Shown piece by piece: positions 24,614-33,485 of a stretch of 64,000 nucleotides of DNA. This stretch comes from Alphaproteobacteria bacterium WMHbin7 (lineage in GTDB: Bacteria > Pseudomonadota > Alphaproteobacteria > Rhodospirillales > WMHbin7). A program made the translations under genes and the position numbers. How positions within the stretch are numbered: the stretch's first letter is position 1; each line of letters starts with the position of its first letter. The stretch is from the NCBI GenBank assembly GCA_002753155.1, contig PDZW01000015.1, forward strand, positions 19,045-83,044, given 5' to 3'. A model generated the notes under the pieces. The model worked only from the letters and a program-made list of their open reading frames with translations. It was not told the origin of the DNA and did not search any database.

Positions 24614-27600
24614 CTAAGGTTTCTTCGCCTCAGGCGGCGCCTGCGTCGGACCCTTGTCGAAGATGCCGAACAGATTGCGCAGGAAACCCGGCGCCAGGGC
24701 GGCCAGGGGGTTGACGCTGACGCTGGGATCGTCGGCATGTCCCTTCAGCGAGTAGGTGAAGGCGAAAACGCCACCACCCTTGTCGCCGCCCGAGAAGATG
24801 CCGCCAACCAGGGGAATATTGCCAAGCAGGCTATTGACCGCGTAAGCGGGAACCAATGTTCCTTCCAGATCGAAAACGTCATTGGTCATATCGACATTGC
24901 CCTTGGCCGTAACGCCCAGAGCCGCACCAGAGGCCCGGGCCTCGCTTAGGTAAAGCTTGCCGCGAGACAGAATGAAGGGCGCTTCTAAGCGGGAAAAGCT
25001 GATGCCTTCGCCTTTCAGCGCATCGACGATGCCGGTAATGCCCGCCACGGTCAGAATGCGCGCCAGAACGGGGGCCCGCACGACATTGAAGTCGGACATG
25101 CGCGCTGTGCCTTCCAGGGGCGATTCGGGCTTGGAATCGTCGTAGGTGCCGCCGACTTCCAGCTTGCCGCCCGTGACATTGTCAAGAATGCCAAGCCCGG
25201 AAATGGTGGCGCCAGCGTCCGGGGAAACCACGATCAGGCGGCGGCGCTCGCGCCCATCGGGCAGAATGGACAGCCGAAAGGGCTTGCCGCCGGCCAGGCC
25301 CTCAGCCGTCACATTGCGCCAAAGCCCCTCGCTGCGCGACAAGCTGGCTTGAGCGGTTTCCAGGCTGCCCTTCTCGTTGATCCACAGCCGCTTCAAGGAA
25401 GCCTGTACCGCCATCGGCGGCGCCTTGCGATCAGCGGGTGCGCCATCGTCCTTCAAGAGGGCACTGGCATCCAGCGCATCGCCCTTGACATCGACCGTGA
25501 TTCGCCCGGAAGGCTCGACGGCAAGGCTTCCAAAGGCTTCGCTGCGATCCGCATGCAGCCTGGTGATATCGACGCGCTTAAGCGGGCCGCCTTCTCCCGC
25601 GAACTGTACGCCGCCCGTCAGATTGAGCCCCTCGGCCATGACCTGGATGCGGGGCACGGCGGCCAACCCTTTGCGGCTGAAGGTCAGTTGCACCTCGCCA
25701 TTGCCCCTGGCCCCCGGCGCTTTTCTGTAATTGACTGGCTGCAGCGACAGCCTTGCGGGCGTCAGATCCAGCTTTAGCAGCGCTTCGCCCTTGCCGCCCG
25801 TCTGAAGAGTCGCCAAAGCGTCAATCCCGACCGGCCCTTCCAGCCATGACGGCGTGAAAGGCGGCATATCGAGCCCCATCGCCGCCCGGCCAGCATCATC
25901 CAACAATCCCTTAATCCGGTAGCGGCTGCGGAAAGCTGCTGACTTCGTGAAATTCTCGCGCCATTCCAGATCGGCGGCCATATTGGCCAGATGTACCTTG
26001 CCCACCAAATCGAGCCCTTTGGGGTCGACGCGCAAATCCCCGCTGCCTCCGGTGATATCCAACCCCATCAGCATTTTGGGCATTTCGAGATTCTCGAGCC
26101 TGGCCTTGGTTTCAAGGGCAAGCATGTCGAAGGTGAGCGCCTTCAACAAAGGAAAGCTTGTGAAGAAATGACCGCTAACCTGTCCCTTGACGCGCTCGGG
26201 ATCGATTCCCAAGGCCTGGGCGTAGCCCAAGGGCTTGCTGTCGATCAGTTTCAGCGCATCTTCCAGCGGACCCTCGATATCGAGATTGACCTCCAAGAAC
26301 TGGTCGGGCTGATCGAGCCCGGTGAAATTGAGGCGCCCACCTTTGGTCTTGAGGCCAAAGACTGAGCCGTCCTTGATGTCCAGGTGATACGAGTTAGGCG
26401 TGAAGCTCATATAGGCCGAGACATTTTCCGCCTGCGGCATCGGCGCCAGATAATTGACCCGCATGCCTTCGACGTCGCCGCCGCCGGAAAGCGCCGTCAG
26501 GGCAACCGCACCATCCTTGTCCATCTTGAAGGCGAAGCGGGCCGTGACGTCTTTTGCCTTGCCCAAAGACAGGTTGGCCATAATCCATGTTCTGGCATCG
26601 ACGGCCAGGCTTTCCGGCCATAGATGTTTCAGACGTTCCATCGGCACGTCCTTGGCATTGGCTTCGCCCTGAACGAACGTCTCGCCGTCCTTGCGGTCGA
26701 CAATGCCCCCCAGGGTCAGCAGGGGGCCATCGAGATTGGCCGAGAATTCCTCAAGAACCGTCCGGTTGCCGCCATCGGTGATGGCCCCTTTAAGCTTCAG
26801 GGACGAAACCGGCACCTCTTCCGAAACCGGTTCAGGCAGAACCAAACGACCGGCACCACCCGCCATATCGAAATCGATCCGTCCGACAAGACCGGTCGAG
26901 ATGTCGATCTCGGTCTTCACACTGCCCGCCAGGGGCAGATCGATCGCCGTCAGGGGCGAAAGCTCGGGCATCAGTCGGGCCAAATGGGCCGGGGCCAGCT
27001 TGTCGAAGCCAAAACCGATCGACAGCAGCCGGCTGGTTGGTTCGAAATTCAAGCCAAGGTCGATACGGGCCGCACCATTCTCGAAAGTCAGCTCAGCCGT
27101 TCCGCTGCCCGAAATTCCTTCGCCCCCCCTTGCAATCTGCAGATCGACCGAAGGGGCATGCCACACGGTATCGTTCAGCTTGTCGACCAAGGTTAGATCG
27201 GCTTGCTGAATGCGCAGGCTGGAGAGAACGCCAAACGTGCGATTCGGGTCCAAAGGCGCGACCAGTTCTTCCAACAGCGTATCGATCAAATTCTTCTGGG
27301 TATTTTGTGTGACGACTTCGGTCGGAAGCGATTGGCCATCAGCGACACCGGCAAAATCGAGGTCAAGTTTGCCGTCGCCTCCCCGGGTCAGTCTCAGTAC
27401 AGGATGCACGATGGCAATGCGCCTCAGCCCCAGAACGCCCCGGGCCAGGGATTTCGGGCTGAGTGTAATGCCGATCTCGGGAATGCTGGCGAGCATCTGG
27501 CCCGTGCTGCCGATCAGGCGAACCCCCTTGGCCCGGATATCGAGATAGCGGTTGTCGTCCAGGGTCAGCACGGTATCGTCAAGCTGGACGGAATAGGCCT

Positions 27601-27760
27601 TGTCGGGGGAAGACAGCGCCTCTTCGACATAGGGGGTCAGGAAGGCCACGCTGACCGGGCCCTCGCTCAAACGCCAGACAAACAGAGGAACAGCAACCAG
27701 GGCCAACAGGGCCAAGGCCCCAAAACCCTGGAATACGCCGCGCACCGTGCGATGAATCAC
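24614..27760 (-). CDS. AsmA/YhdP-like giant inner-membrane-anchored protein (DUF3971)
   Basis: 1048 residues from the GTG at 27760 (AGGAAGG 6 nt upstream); the frame remains open into glnE without homology. One N-terminal TM helix (about 8-28), then a long beta-rich periplasmic body typical of the AsmA/TamB/YhdP bridge proteins that move phospholipids to the outer membrane. The DUF3971 region is near 320-620, and the AsmA_2-type C-terminal end has VSVNPLAALAPGFLRNLFGI and then a Pro-rich tail. Divergent from glnE with about 70 bp between starts. Confidence 0.88.
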   Translation of the reverse strand: MIHRTVRGVFQGFGALALLALVAVPLFVWRLSEGPVSVAFLTPYVEEALSSPDKAYSVQLDDTVLTLDDNRYLDIRAKGVRLIGSTGQMLASIPEIGITLSPKSLARGVLGLRRIAIVHPVLRLTRGGDGKLDLDFAGVADGQSLPTEVVTQNTQKNLIDTLLEELVAPLDPNRTFGVLSSLRIQQADLTLVDKLNDTVWHAPSVDLQIARGGEGISGSGTAELTFENGAARIDLGLNFEPTSRLLSIGFGFDKLAPAHLARLMPELSPLTAIDLPLAGSVKTEIDISTGLVGRIDFDMAGGAGRLVLPEPVSEEVPVSSLKLKGAITDGGNRTVLEEFSANLDGPLLTLGGIVDRKDGETFVQGEANAKDVPMERLKHLWPESLAVDARTWIMANLSLGKAKDVTARFAFKMDKDGAVALTALSGGGDVEGMRVNYLAPMPQAENVSAYMSFTPNSYHLDIKDGSVFGLKTKGGRLNFTGLDQPDQFLEVNLDIEGPLEDALKLIDSKPLGYAQALGIDPERVKGQVSGHFFTSFPLLKALTFDMLALETKARLENLEMPKMLMGLDITGGSGDLRVDPKGLDLVGKVHLANMAADLEWRENFTKSAAFRSRYRIKGLLDDAGRAAMGLDMPPFTPSWLEGPVGIDALATLQTGGKGEALLKLDLTPARLSLQPVNYRKAPGARGNGEVQLTFSRKGLAAVPRIQVMAEGLNLTGGVQFAGEGGPLKRVDITRLHADRSEAFGSLAVEPSGRITVDVKGDALDASALLKDDGAPADRKAPPMAVQASLKRLWINEKGSLETAQASLSRSEGLWRNVTAEGLAGGKPFRLSILPDGRERRRLIVVSPDAGATISGLGILDNVTGGKLEVGGTYDDSKPESPLEGTARMSDFNVVRAPVLARILTVAGITGIVDALKGEGISFSRLEAPFILSRGKLYLSEARASGAALGVTAKGNVDMTNDVFDLEGTLVPAYAVNSLLGNIPLVGGIFSGGDKGGGVFAFTYSLKGHADDPSVSVNPLAALAPGFLRNLFGIFDKGPTQAPPEAKKP

Positions 27761-27836
27761 GCCGGTCCTTCCTCCCTGCTTCTCTTGACCATCCGACTGG
27801 ATCGGGGCAGTGTGAGGGAAAATCGCCAGATTGCAA

Positions 27837-30785
27837 ATGCTGCTTTTTCCATTTTCACTCGATATTGACTGTTTTCCGGCGCCAGGGGCGCCCGAACGTC
27901 TACATCTGGGGTTCGCCCATTGGGCGGAAGCCGCCGAGGAAACGTCAGACCCTGCCCTGAAGGCCTTCATGACGGCCCTGGCCGCCGATTCCAAGGGCAA
28001 ATCCCTCCTTTCTGCCCTGTTCGGCCACTCCCCCTTTCTGACCCAGGCGGCCCTGCGGGAGGTCCCCATGGTTCAGGCCTTTGCCGAATTGGGACCGGAT
28101 CAGGCCTGGGAGCGCTTCTGGGCAGCCCTTAAGGCCGAACTGACCCCGGTCAGAGACCAGAATGAAGCCATGCGCCTTTTGCGGATTGCCAAGCGCAGAG
28201 CGGCTTTATTGATCGCGATGGCCGACATTACAGGGCTTTGGAGCCTAAAGCGGGTAACGCGATCGCTCTCCGAGCTGGCCGATCTGGCCGTCGATTCGGC
28301 TCTCGCCCTGCTATTACGCCAGGCCCAGGCGGCGGGTGACATCGATTTGGCCGATAAGGAAGATCCGGTTAGCGGCTCGGGCATCATTGTGATCGCCATG
28401 GGCAAGCTGGGGGCTTTTGAACTTAATTATTCCAGCGACATCGATCTGATCGTTCTTTACGACCAAGCCTGCCACCCCAATGCGGGCGACATGCTAGGCG
28501 CCATCATCGTGCGCCTGACCCGCCAGCTGGTGCGCATGCTGGAGGAACGCACGGGCGACGGCTATGTCTTTCGCACCGACCTGCGCCTAAGGCCCGATCC
28601 GGGATCGACGCCTCTTGCCCTGTCGCTTACGGCCGCCGAAACCTATTACGAGGCCTTTGGCCAGAATTGGGAGCGCGCCGCCATGATCAAGGCGCGCGCC
28701 TGTGCCGGCGACAAGGAAGCGGGCAAGCGCTTCTTGAATTTCCTAAAGCCCTTCATCTGGCGGCGTAATCTCGATTTTGCCGCCATTCAGGATATTCACT
28801 CCATCAAGCGTCAGATCAACGCGCATCGCGGCCATGAAAGCATCGCCATCGAGGGACACAATATCAAGCTGGGCCGAGGCGGCATTCGTGAGATCGAATT
28901 CTTTGCCCAGACCCAGCAGCTGATATGGGGGGGGCGCAACCCGGCTCTTAGAATCTCTGGAACCCTGGACTCCCTGTGTGCCCTGGTCGAGGCGGGACAG
29001 GTCGAACCCCTGGCGGCCCAGCGGCTGGAAGAGGCTTACGTCTTCCTAAGAACGCTCGAACATCGCCTGCAGATGATCGACGACCGACAGACGCAGACCT
29101 TGCCTGCCGACTCTTTGGGGATCGACCGCCTGGCGGCCTTCATGGGCTATGCCGACCCGGCCCTGTTCCGGACGGCGCTCAATGACCATTTGCACCATGT
29201 CGAGCAGCATTATGCCAAATTGTTCGAGGAAGCTCCCGATCTGGGGACCAGCGAAGGCAGCCTGATTTTCACCGGATCCGACAATGATCCGGAAACGCTG
29301 GCCACGCTTAGCCGCATGGGATTTGCCAATGCCGAGGCCGTCTGTTCGACCATAAGGGGCTGGCATCATGGACGCATCCGCGCCACCCGCTCGGCCCGAG
29401 CCCGCGAGCTTCTGACGGAATTGACCCCGGCCCTGCTGGCCGCCCTGGCCAGAACCGCCCAGCCCGTCAATGCCTTCCTGAAACTGGACGATTTTCTGAC
29501 CCGCATGCCCGCCGGTGTGCAGCTCTTCTCTCTGATGGCGGCCAATCCGCAACTCCTGGAATTGGTCGCCCGAATCATGGGCGATGCGCCGCGACTGGCC
29601 AGTCATCTCAGCCGTCATCCCGCCCTGCTCGACGCGGTCCTAACGCAGGGCTTTTTCGACCCTTTGCCTCCACCCGACGCCTTGAAGGGCGAGTTGGAGC
29701 GGCTGCTGGATAGCGCAGTCGGTTTTGAAGAATCGCTCGATCTCACCCGCCGCTGGGCGGGCGATCAACAATTTCGCGTGGGTGTGCAAATGCTGAAGGG
29801 CCTCATTCAGCCCGAAGATGCCGGAGCGGCCTTTTCAGCCGTAGCCGAGACGGTTCTAGCCTGCCTGATGCCCCTGATCGAGAAGGACCAAGCGCGACAG
29901 CACGGACAAATCAAGAATGCGCGCCTGGCTGTGGTGGCGCTGGGGAAACTGGGCAGCCGCGAGATGACCGCCACTTCGGATCTCGATCTCATCCTGATTT
30001 ACGACGCACCCGCCGATGCGGAATCATCGGACGGTCCGCGCCCCCTAACCCCGCCCAGCTACTATTCGCGCCTGACCCAACGACTGGTTAACGCTCTGAC
30101 AGCACTTGGCAACGAGGGGCGCCTTTACGAGGTGGACATGCGCCTGCGGCCTTCGGGCCGCGCCGGTCCCCTGGCCACCAGCCTCGAATCCTTCTCGCGC
30201 TACCATGAGGAAGCTGCCTGGACCTGGGAGTATCAGGCGCTGACCCGCGCCCGGCTGATTACCGGCCCTGCGGATCTTTCCAGGCAAATCGAGACCGTCA
30301 TCGCCAAGGCGCTGCAAAGCCAGAGAGACGCGGAGAAACTGAAAACCGATGTCGCCGATATGCGCAGTCGGATTGCCCGCGAGCATAAGGGCTTGTCGCC
30401 CTGGGACGTCAAATACCGACCGGGCGGGCTGATCGATATCGAGTTCATCGCGCAGTATCTCCAACTGAAAGAGGCCTGGCACCATCCCGGCATTCTGTCT
30501 CCAACCACAAGAACCGCCCTGGATCGCCTGCAAGCGACAGGCTGCCTGACCAGCGAGCAGCACCGGGTTCTGATCAAGGCCTTGCATTTATGGACAGCGC
30601 TTCAGGGCATTCTGCGCCTGACGCTTGAAGACGCCTTCAGCCACGAAGCAGCACCGGAGGGGTTGAAGTCCTTGCTGGTGCAAGCCGCAGGAGCCGTTGA
30701 TTTTACGAGCCTGGAGCACCAGATGAACGAGGCGGGCCGCAATGTCCGAGCCCTTTTCGAAGCCCTAATAGGAACAACCACATGA
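27837..30785 (+). CDS. glnE: Bifunctional glutamine synthetase adenylyltransferase/deadenylylase
   Basis: Adds or removes AMP on glutamine synthetase in response to PII. 982 residues from the ATG at 27837; a TTG two codons upstream is possible. Two nucleotidyltransferase halves: deadenylylase IVIAMGKLGAFELNYSSDID (about 182-201) with KLGRGGIREIEFFAQTQQ, and adenylyltransferase VVALGKLGSREMTATSDLDL (about 700) with KYRPGGLIDIEFIAQYLQ. Both metal-binding DxD motifs are intact, so both activities are expected. It overlaps bcp by 4 nt. Confidence 0.96.
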   Translation: MLLFPFSLDIDCFPAPGAPERLHLGFAHWAEAAEETSDPALKAFMTALAADSKGKSLLSALFGHSPFLTQAALREVPMVQAFAELGPDQAWERFWAALKAELTPVRDQNEAMRLLRIAKRRAALLIAMADITGLWSLKRVTRSLSELADLAVDSALALLLRQAQAAGDIDLADKEDPVSGSGIIVIAMGKLGAFELNYSSDIDLIVLYDQACHPNAGDMLGAIIVRLTRQLVRMLEERTGDGYVFRTDLRLRPDPGSTPLALSLTAAETYYEAFGQNWERAAMIKARACAGDKEAGKRFLNFLKPFIWRRNLDFAAIQDIHSIKRQINAHRGHESIAIEGHNIKLGRGGIREIEFFAQTQQLIWGGRNPALRISGTLDSLCALVEAGQVEPLAAQRLEEAYVFLRTLEHRLQMIDDRQTQTLPADSLGIDRLAAFMGYADPALFRTALNDHLHHVEQHYAKLFEEAPDLGTSEGSLIFTGSDNDPETLATLSRMGFANAEAVCSTIRGWHHGRIRATRSARARELLTELTPALLAALARTAQPVNAFLKLDDFLTRMPAGVQLFSLMAANPQLLELVARIMGDAPRLASHLSRHPALLDAVLTQGFFDPLPPPDALKGELERLLDSAVGFEESLDLTRRWAGDQQFRVGVQMLKGLIQPEDAGAAFSAVAETVLACLMPLIEKDQARQHGQIKNARLAVVALGKLGSREMTATSDLDLILIYDAPADAESSDGPRPLTPPSYYSRLTQRLVNALTALGNEGRLYEVDMRLRPSGRAGPLATSLESFSRYHEEAAWTWEYQALTRARLITGPADLSRQIETVIAKALQSQRDAEKLKTDVADMRSRIAREHKGLSPWDVKYRPGGLIDIEFIAQYLQLKEAWHHPGILSPTTRTALDRLQATGCLTSEQHRVLIKALHLWTALQGILRLTLEDAFSHEAAPEGLKSLLVQAAGAVDFTSLEHQMNEAGRNVRALFEALIGTTT

Positions 30786-31246
30786 CCGTCGATATCGGCC
30801 TTCCCGCGCCGGATTTCCTGCTTCCCGACGAACAGGGCGAGATGCAGACGCTGTCTCGCTTCAAGGGAGCCCCCGTCGTCTTGTATTTCTATCCTAGGGA
30901 CGACACGCCCGGTTGCACGGCCGAGGCCTGCGCCTTTCAAGATGAGCTGGCGGCATTTACGAACTTCAAGGCAAGCGTTATCGGCGTCTCGCGCGATTCA
31001 GCGGAAAGGCACCTGCGCTTCAAGGCAAAATATGGACTGACCTTTCCCCTGATCGTCGATTCCGAAGCCACACTTTGCCAAGCCTATGGCGTCTGGAAGG
31101 AAAAGACCCTCTATGGCAAGAAGAGCCTGGGCATCGAGCGATCGACCTTTCTGATCGACGCCAAGGGGCTCGTAAGGCGCGTCTGGCGCAAGGTTAAGGT
31201 GGACGGCCATGCCGCCGAGGTTCTGAAGGCGCTGGAGCTTTTGTGA
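30782..31246 (+). CDS. bcp: Thiol peroxidase of the Bcp/PrxQ type
   Basis: Reduces peroxides with thioredoxin. 154 residues. Peroxidatic and resolving cysteines five apart in DDTPGCTAEACAFQDEL (about 44 and 49), the atypical 2-Cys PrxQ arrangement. C-terminal SLGIERSTFLIDAKGLVRRV. Its ATG overlaps the glnE stop by 4 nt (ATGA). Confidence 0.95.
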   Translation: MTVDIGLPAPDFLLPDEQGEMQTLSRFKGAPVVLYFYPRDDTPGCTAEACAFQDELAAFTNFKASVIGVSRDSAERHLRFKAKYGLTFPLIVDSEATLCQAYGVWKEKTLYGKKSLGIERSTFLIDAKGLVRRVWRKVKVDGHAAEVLKALELL

Positions 31247-31262
31247 CGAGAGGGACCTTTTC

Positions 31263-32051
31263 TTGAGCAGCCTAGCCTCTTTGGCGCAAACAGTTCTGGA
31301 AATGCCGGACCCATCGGGCAAATCCTTGCTGACCCGCAAACATGCTGCCCTGTGGCAATCCGGCCAGATTTCAAGCGTTGGGCAAGGGCACCCTCCCGAC
31401 CGCCCAGCCAGACCTGCCAAGCCCGCGCTGATGCCGCCCACGGCCATGCCCAGGCGCTCGAAGGCCGGATTGAAGGGCCGGATCGCCCTGCTACATGCCT
31501 TGGCGCATATCGAATTGAACGCCATCGATCTGGCCTGGGACATCATCGCGCGCTTCACCGAGAATGATTTGCCGAAAGCCTTCTACGATGACTGGGTGCA
31601 AGTGGCCCTGGACGAAGCCCTGCATTACGATGCCCTGGCCGAGCTTCTGGCCGGACTGGGGGCCTCTTACGGCGATCTGCCAGCCCATGACGGCTTGTGG
31701 CAGGCCGCAGAAAAAACGCGCAACGATCTTATGGACCGCCTCGCCCTGGTGCCGATGACTCTGGAAGCAAGGGGGCTTGATACTACGCCCGCCACGATGA
31801 AACATCTGGAACGCCACGGCCACGCCGAGGTGATTCCCGTGCTGGCCCGGATTCTGGAGGACGAAACAGCGCATGTCGCGGCGGGAACGCGCTGGTTTGG
31901 CTATCTGTGTGGATTAAAGGGGCTTGATCCGGCCCAAACCTATAAAAGCCGCCTGACCCCGCAATTCCCTCACGGCCCAAAGCCCCCCTTCAATCACGAA
32001 GCGCGCCTGAAGGCCGGCCAGACGCCAGACTTTTACGAATGGGCTATTTGA
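31263..32051 (+). CDS. DUF455 ferritin-like di-iron protein
   Basis: 262 residues. TTG start at 31263, supported by GAGAGGGA 7 nt upstream and no nearby ATG. A ferritin-like four-helix core: ALAHIELNAIDLAWDII, VQVALDEALHYDALAELLAG, MKHLERHGHAEVIPVLARIL, and EDETAHVAAGTRWFGYLC, giving E/ExxH-type ligands as in MiaE-related proteins. Enzymatic role unknown. Same transcript as glnE-bcp (16-nt gap). Overlaps the convergent hemerythrin gene by 8 nt. Confidence 0.85.
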   Translation: MSSLASLAQTVLEMPDPSGKSLLTRKHAALWQSGQISSVGQGHPPDRPARPAKPALMPPTAMPRRSKAGLKGRIALLHALAHIELNAIDLAWDIIARFTENDLPKAFYDDWVQVALDEALHYDALAELLAGLGASYGDLPAHDGLWQAAEKTRNDLMDRLALVPMTLEARGLDTTPATMKHLERHGHAEVIPVLARILEDETAHVAAGTRWFGYLCGLKGLDPAQTYKSRLTPQFPHGPKPPFNHEARLKAGQTPDFYEWAI

Positions 32052-32454
32052 CGCCGTTGCTGTGGAAAAAGGGTGTGTATTTACGATCCGTGCCCTGGAT
32101 GTGCTTGACCAGCCAGTTCTTCAGGAAGTTCATGACCTCCATACTGAGCGAGGCGGTCAAATCCTGATGAAATTTTGTCTGCACATCGATAACCTGACGG
32201 GTCAGGTCGTCATGCTCGCGTTTGTGGCTGGCAAATTCCTGGTAGCTGAATCGAGCCATCGCCTCTTCCTCGCGGGCGAAATGGGTTTTCGTATAGTCGA
32301 TCAGGTCGTCAAGGATGGGGCCAAGCACATCCTTGGCTTTGCCCGCTTGCATGCCGTCAAAGAGATTATTCAGCATCGAGACGAGTTTCTTATGGTCGTT
32401 ATCGAATTGCTCGATACCGACGCTCATCCGCTCATTCCATTGCATCAAGGGCAT
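32044..32454 (-). CDS. Bacteriohemerythrin
   Basis: Single-domain O2-binding di-iron protein, 136 residues. All ligands are present: His21 (QFDNDHKKL), His58 and Glu62 (THFAREEEAM), His77 and His81 (ASHKREHDDL), His118 and Asp123 (LVKHIQGTD). Cytoplasmic, no fused sensor domain. In magnetotactic and other microaerophilic alphaproteobacteria such proteins are abundant and may deliver or sense oxygen. Start ATG at 32454. Confidence 0.95.
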   Translation of the reverse strand: MPLMQWNERMSVGIEQFDNDHKKLVSMLNNLFDGMQAGKAKDVLGPILDDLIDYTKTHFAREEEAMARFSYQEFASHKREHDDLTRQVIDVQTKFHQDLTASLSMEVMNFLKNWLVKHIQGTDRKYTPFFHSNGVK

Positions 32455-32700
32455 GACATTAGTGCTCCTAGCAGAAATATGAACCCGCTTCCATCCTCTG
32501 CTTTTGGCGGTACCTTAACCTTTCGAATAATGTAGAGAAAGATGTTTTTTGACGCACGAGTCACAGCCGGGCGGAAAGCTCTCCGGCCCGGGCGAACACC
32601 CCCGATTTGCTGTACTTCGACGCAAAAAACCTGCGTCCCCCCAAGGACACGGCGCCAAGACGGGCGGCTCGAAGCGGTGAAAAGTTAAAGCCCGCACATT
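32455..32700. other. Structured intergenic region between hemerythrin and the response regulator
   Basis: No gene found. It contains a strong imperfect hairpin at 32567-32592 (CCGGGC arm, GGA/TCC inner pairs, GCCCGG arm) and a second perfect hairpin GACGCA-AAAAACC-TGCGTC at 32619-32637. A further GACGCA at 32551-32556 could pair with TGCGTC at 32632-32637 instead of the nearer GACGCA. On the minus strand this would be the leader of the hemerythrin mRNA. No known riboswitch class recognised. Confidence 0.35.
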
Positions 32701-32717
32701 GCATGTGGATAAATGAC

Positions 32718-32747
32718 TTGTGAATTTGCTGTGAATGGGGCTAAATT
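32718..32747 (+). promoter_or_regulatory. Promoter with 11-bp direct repeats upstream of the response regulator
   Basis: TTGTGA (32718-32723), 18 bp, TAAATT (32742-32747) fits a sigma70-type promoter. GTGAAT occurs at 32720 and 32731, exactly 11 bp apart, the pattern of tandem OmpR-family binding sites, so the downstream regulator may control itself. Confidence 0.5.
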
Positions 32748-32774
32748 TAGAAAATACCAACGCGGGAGAAGTGC

Positions 32775-33482
32775 GTGAGCGCGGGTCACCTTCTGGTCGT
32801 CGAGGACGACGAGTTTGTTCAATCCTTACTGTCTGCCTATCTGGAAAAGGAAGGGTTCAAAGTCTGGCGCGCCATGAATGGCCGCGAGATGCTGTGCCTT
32901 TTATCCCAGGAGCGCATCGACCTCATTTTGCTCGATCTCACCTTGCCTGACGAAGATGGCCTGACCTTGGCCCGACAGGTGCGCGCACGATCGATGATAC
33001 CCATCATCGTGCTGACAGCGCGCACAGAGCGCCATGATCGCCTGGCCGCCCTTGAAATCGGCGCCGACGATTACATGGTCAAGCCTTTCGACCCGCAGGA
33101 ACTCTGCCTGCGCATACGCAATCTGCTGAACCGGGCGGGCACAGGCGATCACGGCATGGCCTACGCCACTGGGCGCAACCGCGATAAAATTCTATTCGAA
33201 GGTTTTACGCTTGATCTGGCGGGTCACACGCTGCTCGATCAAAAAGGCAAACAGATCATCCTGTCGCCCGCCGAGTTCAATCTGCTCTCGGCTTTGGCCC
33301 ACGCACCCGGACGCGTGCTTTCGCGCAGCCAGTTGCTCGATGCCGTCAGCCGAAATGATGAGCCCCCTTCCGAACGCCTGATCGATGTTTTGATCAGCCG
33401 TCTGCGCCGAAAGCTGGCGCACCCGGCGCTGATTGTCACGGCACCCGGCCTGGGCTATCGCTTCAGCGCGAGACTTGCCTAA
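32775..33482 (+). CDS. OmpR-family response regulator, orphan
   Basis: 235 residues, GTG start with GGGAGAA upstream. Receiver domain: acidic pocket VVEDDEF, phospho-acceptor Asp in LILLDLTLPDEDG (about 54), Thr in IVLTART and Lys in YMVKPFDPQE. C-terminal winged helix: LSPAEFNLLSALAHAPGRVL, SRSQLLDAVSRNDEPPSERL, and VTAPGLGYRF. No histidine kinase gene adjoins. Convergent with the caspase operon (3 bp between stops), so control of that operon cannot be inferred from position alone. Confidence 0.94.
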   Translation: MSAGHLLVVEDDEFVQSLLSAYLEKEGFKVWRAMNGREMLCLLSQERIDLILLDLTLPDEDGLTLARQVRARSMIPIIVLTARTERHDRLAALEIGADDYMVKPFDPQELCLRIRNLLNRAGTGDHGMAYATGRNRDKILFEGFTLDLAGHTLLDQKGKQIILSPAEFNLLSALAHAPGRVLSRSQLLDAVSRNDEPPSERLIDVLISRLRRKLAHPALIVTAPGLGYRFSARLA

Positions 33483-33485
33483 CCG

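Noticed and set aside
24614..28069. Longer N terminus (GTG/ATG before 27760) for the AsmA-like protein
   Set aside because: The extension overlaps the divergent glnE start and promoter, and the TM anchor begins right after the GTG at 27760 with a good ribosome site.
32561..32640. c-di-GMP (GEMM) or cobalamin riboswitch
   Set aside because: The conserved cores of these classes are absent; only generic stems are present.
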